Shown in pieces: positions 1-6,531 of a stretch of DNA of 13,019 nucleotides; the stretch's first letter is position 1, and each line of letters opens with the position of its first letter. The position numbers and the translations under genes are program-made. The notes under the pieces were generated by a model that did no database searches, had not been told where the DNA came from, and was given only the letters and a program-made list of their open reading frames with translations. Source of the DNA: CAZAGD01 sp049699975. Its GTDB lineage: Bacteria > Desulfobacterota > SM23-61. The stretch is taken from the NCBI GenBank assembly GCA_049699975.1, contig JBNAWB010000099.1, positions 1-13,019 on the forward strand, read 5' to 3'.

Positions 1-29
1 TGACCTTAAAATGCATAGTTATATTATTA

Positions 30-734
30 TCATATTCCTAAATAATATGTTTTTATGTGTTCATCTTGGAGAAGCTTTGTTCCTTCCCCTTTTAGAACTA
101 TCCGCCCATTTTCTAAGACATATCCTCGGGAAGCCAAAGTTAAAGCTCGAAAGACATTTTGTTCTACTAAAAGGATAGCCATGCCTTCTTGGTGAATCTC
201 TCTTATCTTTTCGAAAACCGCTTCGGCTAAAATGGGAGCCAATCCCAAAGACGGTTCATCGAGCATGAGTAATTTGGGATTTAGCATTAATCCTCGGCCA
301 ATTACTAACATTTGTTGCTCTCCGCCGCTTAAAGTCTCCGCCAATTGATTTGCCCTTTCTTTGAGGCGAGGGAAAAGTTGAAATACCCTATCCAAAGTCT
401 CTTTTCTCTTTATTTTAGCCGAAGGGATATAAGCTCCTAATTCTAAGTTTTCCCGTACCGTCATTTCTGGAAAAATTCCTCTACCTTCAGGAACATGGGC
501 AATACCTAACGCACTAATCTTAAAAGGAGGTAGATCATCTATTCTTTGGTCAGCGAATTTTATACTTCCTGAAAGAGGCCGCAAAAATCCAGAAATGGTC
601 CTAAGAATTGTGCTTTTCCCAGCCCCATTAGCTCCAACGATAGTGATACATTCTTTCTCGCCTACTTCAAAAGAGATTCCTTTTACAATCTCCCCTGATC
701 CATAGGAAACCAATATATTATCTACTTGCAGCAC
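30..734 (-). CDS. livF: LIV/HAAT-type ABC transporter ATPase, LivF-like
   Basis: Cytoplasmic ATPase (234 aa) that works as a heterodimer with the LivG-like protein encoded just upstream and powers import through the LivH/LivM permease pair. Visible motifs: Walker A GANGAGKST (residues 34-42), signature LSGGEQQ (135-141) and Walker B LLMLDEP (155-161). The switch position is Gln (LVEQN, about residue 192) instead of His, which is usual for LivF-type proteins. Length is normal for the family. The start is GTG, overlapping the livG end by 17 nt, with an AGGAG site about 7 nt upstream; this gives the usual LivF N-terminus (LQVDNILVSYG). It is the last gene of the ABC operon. The 29 nt after its stop are AT-rich and show no convincing terminator. 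Family assignment is firm; the transported substrate is unknown. Confidence 0.95.
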   Translation of the reverse strand: MLQVDNILVSYGSGEIVKGISFEVGEKECITIVGANGAGKSTILRTISGFLRPLSGSIKFADQRIDDLPPFKISALGIAHVPEGRGIFPEMTVRENLELGAYIPSAKIKRKETLDRVFQLFPRLKERANQLAETLSGGEQQMLVIGRGLMLNPKLLMLDEPSLGLAPILAEAVFEKIREIHQEGMAILLVEQNVFRALTLASRGYVLENGRIVLKGEGTKLLQDEHIKTYYLGI

Positions 735-1449
735 GTCGGTACTCCTCTCCTAAGTAGGCTCTGATCACCTTCTCATCATGGCGGATCTTTTCTGGTTCTC
801 CCTCAGCAATTTTAGCTCCATAATCGAGAACTATTATCCTCTCCGATAGAGACATGATTGCTCTCATCACATGCTCGACCACAATGAGCGTCACTCCTTT
901 TTCTCTAATCTTCTTAATTAATAAAACAGCTTCATCGCATTCTTTAGGATTAAGGCCAGCCATCGTTTCATCTAAGAGGAGGAGTTTAGGTTTAGTAGCC
1001 AATGCCCGAGCAACTTCCAAACGTCTTTGATCAATGATGGTTAACTCTTTGGCCAGCATTTCCTTTTTTCCTCCCAGACCAACAAAATCAAGAATCTCTT
1101 CGGCCTCTTTTTCAACCTTGTTTACTTCTGGCGAATGGACAAAAGCACCGATCATGATATTTTTTAAAATGGACATCTCTCGGAAAGGTTGGGCAATTTG
1201 AAAAGTGCGACAGATTCCCTTTTTACAAATCTGGTAAGGTTTTAATCTGGTTATGTTTTCACCTTGGAACCAAATCTCTCCTGCATCCGGAGAGAATACT
1301 CCTGAGATAAGATTAAACAAAGTGGTTTTACCAGCCCCATTTGGCCCGATTAATCCTAAAATTTCTCCTTCTTGAACTTGCAAGGTAAGATCGTTTATGG
1401 CCTGGAGCCCGCCAAACCTTTTGCTTAAATTTTTAATTTCTAAAAGCAA
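718..1449 (-). CDS. livG: LIV/HAAT-type ABC transporter ATPase, LivG-like
   Basis: Second ATPase (243 aa) of the importer, partner of the LivF-like subunit. Walker A is GPNGAGKTT (35-43), Walker B is LLLLDET (about 156-162, with Thr where Pro is common) and the switch His is in VVEHV (about 193). The signature region reads LTIIDQR (136-142), lacking the Ser-Gly pair of the canonical LSGGQ; from memory such divergence occurs in one LivG-like subgroup, so it need not mean loss of function. The C-terminal AYLGEEYRR segment is typical of LivG. The start is TTG with GGGAG upstream; no ATG lies near the expected N-terminus (LLEIKNLSKRFGG). A 16-nt gap separates it from livM, and it overlaps livF by 17 nt, suggesting coupled translation. 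Confidence 0.94.
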   Translation of the reverse strand: MLLEIKNLSKRFGGLQAINDLTLQVQEGEILGLIGPNGAGKTTLFNLISGVFSPDAGEIWFQGENITRLKPYQICKKGICRTFQIAQPFREMSILKNIMIGAFVHSPEVNKVEKEAEEILDFVGLGGKKEMLAKELTIIDQRRLEVARALATKPKLLLLDETMAGLNPKECDEAVLLIKKIREKGVTLIVVEHVMRAIMSLSERIIVLDYGAKIAEGEPEKIRHDEKVIRAYLGEEYRRAASR

Positions 1450-1465
1450 TTCTTTTCTCCCTTTC

Positions 1466-2473
1466 CTATTCTTTTTCCTTTAGGCCAGGCAAAAATTTTA
1501 ATAGCGTTTCATATCTTCTACCTAACCAACCAATTAGTCCTTCTGGTTTAAGCAAAACTACTGTAATTAATAACCCACCGTAAACAATTAGATGAACGCC
1601 CATATAAGTTGCTCCTAATAGAGCATTTGTAATTTCCATTGCTGGTCTAAGCAAGAAAGCACCAATAACCGGACCAAACACTGAGCCAACCCCGCCCACG
1701 ATAGCCATGAGCGCAAATTCTATAGAAAGGCCTAAACTAAAAACAAAATCTGGATCAATAAAAAAGATGTATTGGGCATAAAATACTCCGCCTATAGCTG
1801 TTAAAAGAGCGCTTAGGGATAAAGCGATTTGCTTTGTTCTTACAGAATTAATCCCTACAGCTTCGGCAGCATCCTGATTTTGATTAATGGCTATCAAGTA
1901 ATAGCCCAACCTTGACCTTTCAATCTTCCAACAAATATAAATACCTAAAAGCACCATCACCAAAGCAATATAATAATAAGGAACTTTACTGGAGAATTGA
2001 AAATAGAGGAGAGAATCGCCTTTAAAAGGTACCGTGACGCCTTCCGCTCCAAAAGTAATTTTACGTTGATGCAGAAATAGTAATCTCATTACCTCGCCGA
2101 TAGCTAAAGAGGAAATTGCAAAATAGGGCCCACGCAACCTAAAGCAAACCCACCCCATAAGCAAGCTTAAGAAAAGCGCCGCAGCACCTCCAATTATTAC
2201 TCCTCCCACCCATGGCGGAATATTGAAATAATGAGTAAATAATACGGCTCCATAAGCACCTAAACCAAAGAAAGCGGCGTTACCTAAAGAAAGTTGCCCA
2301 GCATATCCGCCAATAATATTCCAAGCCACACTTAAAAATGCAAAAACAAAAATAGTCACCATAATATGTAAAAAGTAAGTGGGTAAAAAAATAGGCAGAA
2401 TTAATAGGAAAATGAGCAAAATAAGCGGAAAATAAATTTTGGGGTCTCGCCAATTAAATAATAAATTTTTCAT
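1466..2473 (-). CDS. livM: LIV/HAAT-type ABC transporter permease, LivM-like
   Basis: Inner-membrane permease subunit (335 aa) that forms the translocation channel with the LivH-like protein. The chain is highly hydrophobic, with about 8-10 likely membrane segments. It carries the LivM-family stretch GGYAGQLSLGNAAFFGLGAYGA in the N-terminal third. The EAA-like ATPase-contact loop (around ...AAEAVGINSVRTKQIALSLSA...) lies in the middle, and the end is the usual GLIGWLGRRYE-type tail. The ATG start directly follows the TAA of livH with no gap, and AAGGAAAG lies about 8 nt upstream, so the pair is probably translationally coupled. Length and motif order are normal. Substrate range cannot be read from the permease. 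Confidence 0.94.
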   Translation of the reverse strand: MKNLLFNWRDPKIYFPLILLIFLLILPIFLPTYFLHIMVTIFVFAFLSVAWNIIGGYAGQLSLGNAAFFGLGAYGAVLFTHYFNIPPWVGGVIIGGAAALFLSLLMGWVCFRLRGPYFAISSLAIGEVMRLLFLHQRKITFGAEGVTVPFKGDSLLYFQFSSKVPYYYIALVMVLLGIYICWKIERSRLGYYLIAINQNQDAAEAVGINSVRTKQIALSLSALLTAIGGVFYAQYIFFIDPDFVFSLGLSIEFALMAIVGGVGSVFGPVIGAFLLRPAMEITNALLGATYMGVHLIVYGGLLITVVLLKPEGLIGWLGRRYETLLKFLPGLKEKE

Positions 2474-3349
2474 TTATAACTTTCCTTTTCCCATTAATCC
2501 AGAGGGTCGAAAGATAAGCACCACCAATAAAATAAGAAAAGCGACTATCAGCCCTGAATCAGCACCCACGAAAAGAATGCCCAATGATTCAGCAATTCCA
2601 AAAATGGGCCCGCAAAATAAAGCGCCCTTAATGCTGCCCAATCCTGCCGAAATAACTACGGCAAAACACATCACTACGAAAGCTGCACCCACCATAGGGA
2701 AAACGTAAAAATAAGGCATAATTATTGTTCCTGTTACTCCGGCCACTGCCGAACCTAATCCTACTGCTACCATAAATATTCGATCTGGGTTAATGCCCAT
2801 CAACATAGCCACTTCCCAGTTTTGGGCCACGGCTCTCATAGCTTTACCTAAATCAGTTTTTAGAAGAAAGAGACTAATGAGCAAGCTCAAAATAACCGCT
2901 CCACAGAAAGCAATAAACCGTGGATAGCTGATAGAAATTCCCCAAAGATTTATAACCATTTTTTCATAAAAAGTACGCACGCTCCAGTAATTGGCTGTAA
3001 ATAAGAGTAAAGCTAAATTCTGTAACACTAATGATAATCCCACCGTCAAGAATATTTTGGTGAAATCAGAAGCCAGAACTACGCGGCGAAATAATGATTT
3101 ATAAATGAGAATGCCGATTATATAAAGCAATGGGGCATTAATGATCATTGCTCCTAAAGGATCGATCCCGAAATATGCCCAAAGGAAATAAGTAGCATAC
3201 ATGCCAATCATCAGAAATTCCCCATGGGCAAAATTAACTATCCTCACTACCCCGTAAATTATGGTTAAGCCTATGCTTACTAAACTATAAACTGCCCCCA
3301 TTAAAATGCCGCTGACCAAGGCCTGGAGCAGTATCTCATATTTAACCAA
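2474..3349 (-). CDS. livH: LIV/HAAT-type ABC transporter permease, LivH-like
   Basis: Inner-membrane permease subunit (291 aa), partner of LivM. The N-terminal segment SGILMGAVYSLVSIGLTIIYGVVRIVNFAHGEFLMIGMY is the LivH hallmark. The ATPase-contact loop near residues 165-190 (GKAMRAVAQNWEVAMLMGINPDRI) and the C-terminal IFRPSGLMG motif also match the family. The start is TTG with a strong AAAGGAGGG site 7 nt upstream; the next in-frame Met (about residue 18) lies inside the first membrane segment and has no such site. A 54-nt spacer containing a perfect hairpin separates it from the binding-protein gene. It ends immediately before livM. Confidence 0.94.
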   Translation of the reverse strand: MVKYEILLQALVSGILMGAVYSLVSIGLTIIYGVVRIVNFAHGEFLMIGMYATYFLWAYFGIDPLGAMIINAPLLYIIGILIYKSLFRRVVLASDFTKIFLTVGLSLVLQNLALLLFTANYWSVRTFYEKMVINLWGISISYPRFIAFCGAVILSLLISLFLLKTDLGKAMRAVAQNWEVAMLMGINPDRIFMVAVGLGSAVAGVTGTIIMPYFYVFPMVGAAFVVMCFAVVISAGLGSIKGALFCGPIFGIAESLGILFVGADSGLIVAFLILLVVLIFRPSGLMGKGKL

Positions 3350-3356
3350 GGCTTTT

Positions 3357-3365
3357 CCCTCCTTT
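3357..3365 (-). promoter_or_regulatory. Ribosome-binding site fixing the TTG start of livH
   Basis: On the minus strand AAAGGAGGG lies 7 nt before TTG at 3349. It is a near-perfect Shine-Dalgarno sequence and the main reason to accept TTG over the internal Met at about residue 18. Confidence 0.75.
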
Positions 3366-3371
3366 AGTTGG

Positions 3372-3397
3372 GCAGGGGTAGAAAAGACTACCCCTGC
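3372..3397 (-). repeat. Perfect 10-bp hairpin between livK and livH
   Basis: Arms 3372-3381 (GCAGGGGTAG) and 3388-3397 (CTACCCCTGC) are exact complements around a 6-nt loop. In the transcript it begins 6 nt after the livK stop and ends 6 nt before the livH ribosome-binding site. No U-tract follows in the transcribed direction, so it is not a standard terminator. A T-rich run does follow on the plus strand, but no plus-strand gene is seen. Inference: a 3' stem that stabilises the livK message, or a partial terminator, making more binding protein than permease as is common in ABC operons. Confidence 0.75.
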
Positions 3398-3403
3398 TTT
3401 TAT

Positions 3404-4630
3404 TTATCTCTTATCCCAAGGAGGCACTGGCCAGACAGGTTTGGTGGAGGCAACTTTCGGAGGCCAAACAGATCTCAGTTTTCCTTTTTGCCACTGAACC
3501 ATGACAGGGTGGACGTGTTTATTCCATCCAGTAGCATCAAACTCCACATGATAGCCTGGCATAATAGCTCCAGGACCTTTGGTAAGATTGGTCTTGGCCA
3601 GAGCATCTCTTATCTTTTGAGGATCAGTTGATTTAGCCCTTTCAATAGCATCAGCTAATATCCAGATCATACAATAGGCTTCTCCAGCATGCTCCTGAAT
3701 GAACTCACCATGGCGCTCCTCATATCTACGGGCCATATCTGTAACCTCTGGATAAGGAAGGTCCCAGTTCCAAGATCCCACGCTGAAAACATACTCTGCA
3801 TCTTTACCCAAACCTTTTTCAAATTCAGGCATTAGATATCCAGCCCCGCCACCAATTACAGCCGCATTGACTTTCATCTCGCGCATTGTTCTAATAATCA
3901 AAATAGCATCTGTTAAATAGGAAACAGGAAATAGAATTTCGGCTCCCGAAGCTTTGATTTTCGTGACCAGAGGCGCCGCATCTGTAAATCCATGTTTATA
4001 AGCTTCGTACATCACAGTTTCAAATCCCAATTCTTTCGATTTTTCCATTAAGCCTCGCGAAGTAGCAGTGCCATAAGCTGTATCTTCATAAACTATAGCC
4101 ACCTTTTTGGCCGGTGGGCCAACCTTCTCTCCCAATTCTTTAGCCAAGGCTACCTGCATATGGCCGAAGTGACTCGCTTTGGGTGAAACTTGAAAAACAT
4201 ATTTAAAACCTCTGCCCGTAATAGCATCAGCAATTGATCCGGTTATCCACGGAATTTTATACCTTTCGCTTACTTCGGTCGCTGGTAAAGTTAGCCCACT
4301 TACATAAGCTCCGGTCAAAGCAGAAAGCTTATATCTTGTGCACAATCTTTCTACTTCTGACCTAGTCACTGAAACATCGCTGCGCGCATCAGCTATAATA
4401 AGTTCTATTTTTGCTCCTCCCAGAGATTTAATTCCTCCCGCCTTATTCACATCCTCCGCAGCCAAAATACAAGCCTGCGTACATGTTTCTCCGTGCCTGG
4501 CTTGTGCCCCAGTCCTGGGATAAACAACGCCGATGTATACTTTGTCTACTTTGGTTTGGGCGGGGAGGGCTGGGCAAATAGATGAGATAAAAACGAGCAT
4601 TAATAAAATGTTCAATATTATTTTTACCAT
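3404..4630 (-). CDS. livK: ABC transporter periplasmic substrate-binding protein, LivK-like (peripla_BP_6 type)
   Basis: Periplasmic binding protein (408 aa) that delivers ligand to the LivHMGF complex encoded downstream. Residues 1-24 form a Sec signal: basic start (MVK), hydrophobic core, then a probable cleavage after PALPA. Cys19 is preceded by SSI, which is not a lipobox, so the mature protein is probably soluble in a periplasm. The mature part starts with the family pattern (VYIGVVYPRTGAQARHG, then AAEDVNKAGGI), and the LTGAYVSG and YEDTAYGTATSRG regions match type I periplasmic folds. The C-terminus VWPVPPWDKR is of the kind found in LIV-type proteins for varied ligands, including aromatic and other acids. 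The start is ATG with a G-rich site (AAAGGGGGT) about 8-9 nt upstream. Ligand identity is unknown. Confidence 0.93.
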   Translation of the reverse strand: MVKIILNILLMLVFISSICPALPAQTKVDKVYIGVVYPRTGAQARHGETCTQACILAAEDVNKAGGIKSLGGAKIELIIADARSDVSVTRSEVERLCTRYKLSALTGAYVSGLTLPATEVSERYKIPWITGSIADAITGRGFKYVFQVSPKASHFGHMQVALAKELGEKVGPPAKKVAIVYEDTAYGTATSRGLMEKSKELGFETVMYEAYKHGFTDAAPLVTKIKASGAEILFPVSYLTDAILIIRTMREMKVNAAVIGGGAGYLMPEFEKGLGKDAEYVFSVGSWNWDLPYPEVTDMARRYEERHGEFIQEHAGEAYCMIWILADAIERAKSTDPQKIRDALAKTNLTKGPGAIMPGYHVEFDATGWNKHVHPVMVQWQKGKLRSVWPPKVASTKPVWPVPPWDKR

Positions 4631-4959
4631 CCTTACTTACCCCCTTTCTTATTCTTAATTTTTGATTGATATACTCCTTGCCTGAGCTATATTTTTTAAA
4701 ATTATCACCTCCCTCCCATTTATAATGGATATTTCTTACCGCCCCTCTACCCTTTAGCCGAGAGACATTAAAAAATTATGAAATTGTCGAGCAAGGAGTT
4801 ATCCCTTGCCTTAACGGGCAACCCCCCAGGAGATACCCGCGTATGTTTACTTTTGCCGTACGCTATATTCGTTATAACTTTTCCCGGCTTAATTCAGGCC
4901 TTTATTAAGTGCTTTTCTTGTTGGCCATACTAAATTTTAGAGATTGAGGCTATTAGGTA
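4631..4959 (-). other. Intergenic region and probable leader of the ABC operon
   Basis: This 329-nt stretch between the dehydratase large subunit and livK has no convincing gene. It most likely holds the livK promoter and leader. No promoter stands out; TTGCTC-17 nt-TTAATG near 4765-4795 is the best weak pair seen. The part at 4789-4863 is richer in G+C and in inverted repeats than its flanks. A GGAGGTGAT sequence near 4702-4710 looks like a ribosome-binding site but no ATG follows it. I could not match the region to a riboswitch class I know. Confidence 0.6.
4673..4821 (-). repeat. Chain of short complementary segments in the livK leader
   Basis: In transcript order: segment A TTGCC (4821-4817 region, complement of GGCAA), segment B1 containing GGCAAGG (4810-4804), segment B2 ACTCCTTGC (4799-4791) and segment D GCAAGGAGT (4681-4673). 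A can pair with B1 (5 bp), B1 with B2 (6 bp plus G-U ends, loop about 5 nt) and B2 with D (9 bp perfect). The three pairings exclude one another in steps, as in attenuator-type leaders. The segments are short and a U-tract directly after a stem is missing, so function is only a possibility. Confidence 0.4.
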
Positions 4960-6117
4960 TTAAAAATTAAGGCCTATCTTGAAAATGCAGAAATCTCTCT
5001 GGCCTAATTTCTCCGCTTTGGTCAATTTCCCCGAAGCGACAGCCAGAATTTCTTCGAAAATTCTGCGTCCTGCTTCCTTTACTGTTTCTTGCCCCTTTAA
5101 AATTCCACTCACATCCAGGTCAATATTGTCTTTCATCTTGCGGGCAGTTAAGGCATTGCCCGTTATTTTTATTACTGGAGCAATGGGCGAGCCTGTGGGG
5201 GTCCCGCGGCCAGTTGTAAAGACAGCAATCTGGGCGCCCCCGGCCATCATTCCGGTAAGCTGATCTATGTCATGACCGGGAGTATCCATGAGAACTAATC
5301 CTTTTTTAGTCGGCGGGAAGGCGTACCTGATTACTTCTTCTAAGGTGGTCGTTCCTCCTTTATAAATACACCCTAAGGATTTTTCCTCAATAGTGGTAAT
5401 ACCGCCGGCAATGTTTCCCGGAGCCGGATTGGCGCCCCGAATATCTTGCCCCGTCGCAATAGCTTCTTTTTCCCACCAGGCAATTAAGTCCAAAACCTGT
5501 TGACCAATCTCCGGGGTGCGCGCTCGTTTAGCTAAGAGATGTTCGGCACCAATGAGTTCAGTTGTTTCCGAAAGGATTACTGTTCCCCCTGCTTCCACCA
5601 ATAGATCACTGGCCGCTCCTAAAGCTGGATTAGAAGCAAGGCCAGAGGTGTAATCTGAGCCACCGCATTCGGTAGCTAGAATTAATTCCGAAACCGGAAT
5701 GGGCTCTCTTTTGAGGGTAGCTGCTTCTGCTAACATATCTTTCACGATCTTTTTCCCTTTGGCGATTGTTTTCTTTGTTCCCCCAATTTCCTGAATCTCG
5801 ATATACTCCACTCTCTTTCCGCTGGGCGCAATGGCTTCGGCTAATTCCTTGGCCGGAAGATTTTCACATCCATTTCCCACAACCAATACTGCATAAACAT
5901 TGGGATTAGTGCCAAATCCGACTAAAGTGCGCTTAGTTTGTTCGCGGTCTGCCCCCACTTGCGCACAACCAAATACATTGGGCAAATAAACTGCTCCTTT
6001 TAAATTGCGGGTGATTGCCTCTGCGGCCCCCTGGGAACAAACCACACTGGGAATAACTAAGACTAAATTGCGGACGCCAACTTTTCCATTGGGTCTTCGA
6101 TATCCTTGAAATTCCAT
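4960..6117 (-). CDS. UxaA-family dehydratase, large (catalytic) subunit
   Basis: Large subunit (385 aa) of a two-component enzyme of the altronate/galactarate dehydratase family, which removes water from the 2,3-position of sugar acids to give 2-keto-3-deoxy acids; (R)-sulfolactate sulfo-lyase (SuyB) is a related two-subunit enzyme. Seen here: GYRRPNGKVGVRN at the N-terminus, FGCAQVGAD (49-57), ECGGSDYTSG (150-159), ETTELIGAEHLL (184-195), NPAPGN (230-235), MDTPGHD (277-283) and TTGRGTPTG (301-309). Cys27, 51, 84 and 151 are candidates for metal or active-site roles; metal use is inferred from the family. The CGGSD, DTPG and GRG blocks look more like sugar-acid dehydratases than SuyB as I recall it. 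The ATG overlaps the small-subunit TGA by 1 nt, with AAGGAAGG upstream. Substrate unresolved. Confidence 0.88.
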   Translation of the reverse strand: MEFQGYRRPNGKVGVRNLVLVIPSVVCSQGAAEAITRNLKGAVYLPNVFGCAQVGADREQTKRTLVGFGTNPNVYAVLVVGNGCENLPAKELAEAIAPSGKRVEYIEIQEIGGTKKTIAKGKKIVKDMLAEAATLKREPIPVSELILATECGGSDYTSGLASNPALGAASDLLVEAGGTVILSETTELIGAEHLLAKRARTPEIGQQVLDLIAWWEKEAIATGQDIRGANPAPGNIAGGITTIEEKSLGCIYKGGTTTLEEVIRYAFPPTKKGLVLMDTPGHDIDQLTGMMAGGAQIAVFTTGRGTPTGSPIAPVIKITGNALTARKMKDNIDLDVSGILKGQETVKEAGRRIFEEILAVASGKLTKAEKLGQRDFCIFKIGLNF

Positions 6118-6413
6118 CAGGCACCTTCCTTTCTTCCTCGATGGCTAACCACATTATGGACATGGACATGCTCTCCTTTGGCAATCGGGGCCGTAGTTTT
6201 CCCAATAGGTTCACCATATTTGATAACATCTTCGCCAATTCCTATATCTCTTAAAGCAAATTTATGACCCATAGGAATAGTCGATAAAATTTTTATTTTT
6301 TCTTGCCTGCCTTGGGTTTCTACAGTAACCCATCTTCCAGACTTAAGCGGAACAATGGCGGTCGCCACATTGTCCTTCTCATTAATTATTATTGCTTTTG
6401 ACCTTGCCGGCAT
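6117..6413 (-). CDS. UxaA-family dehydratase, small (SAF-domain) subunit
   Basis: Small subunit (98 aa) equal to the N-terminal SAF domain of single-chain altronate dehydratase, or to SuyA in the two-subunit sulfo-lyase. Landmarks are IPMGHKFAL (46-54), VIKYGEPIG (63-71) and the C-terminal KGEHVHVHN (79-87), whose three His residues are the family signature and probably line the active site with the large subunit. The start is ATG with GGAGGA 6 nt upstream. It ends in TGATG with the large-subunit start, so the two are surely coupled and made in equal amounts. The split form is common in Firmicutes, Thermotogae and related anaerobes and is not a broken gene. Confidence 0.88.
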   Translation of the reverse strand: MPARSKAIIINEKDNVATAIVPLKSGRWVTVETQGRQEKIKILSTIPMGHKFALRDIGIGEDVIKYGEPIGKTTAPIAKGEHVHVHNVVSHRGRKEGA

Positions 6414-6531
6414 TTTTATCCTCCTTCAGTATCTTTTTATGAGCCTTATTGGAAATCTTTTAATCCAAGATTACTCCAACCTAAAAATTTTGCAAGCGGA
6501 AACATCTCAGACCATGCCCTGCCCAGCCATT
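6414..6531 (-). other. Spacer between MFS gene and dehydratase genes
   Basis: This 118-nt spacer is the longest inside the right-hand gene block. It ends in the strong ribosome-binding site of the small subunit. TTGGA (6459-6463 region) and TCCAA about 10 nt on can form a weak 5-bp stem. No clear promoter or terminator is seen, so a separate promoter for the dehydratase pair is possible but unproven. Confidence 0.3.

Noticed and set aside
1..29. Terminator after livF
   Set aside because: The 29 nt are AT-rich with no stem of useful length; the window ends too soon to judge.
4789..4812. Intrinsic terminator for the dehydratase operon
   Set aside because: The stem GCAAGG/CCTTGC is short, and the T-run on the minus strand begins about 15 nt after it, not directly.
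4631..4959. Known riboswitch classes or sigma-54 promoter in the ABC leader
   Set aside because: I looked for TPP, SAM, cobalamin, glycine, T-box and c-di-GMP core motifs and for GG-10 nt-GC pairs and found none convincing.
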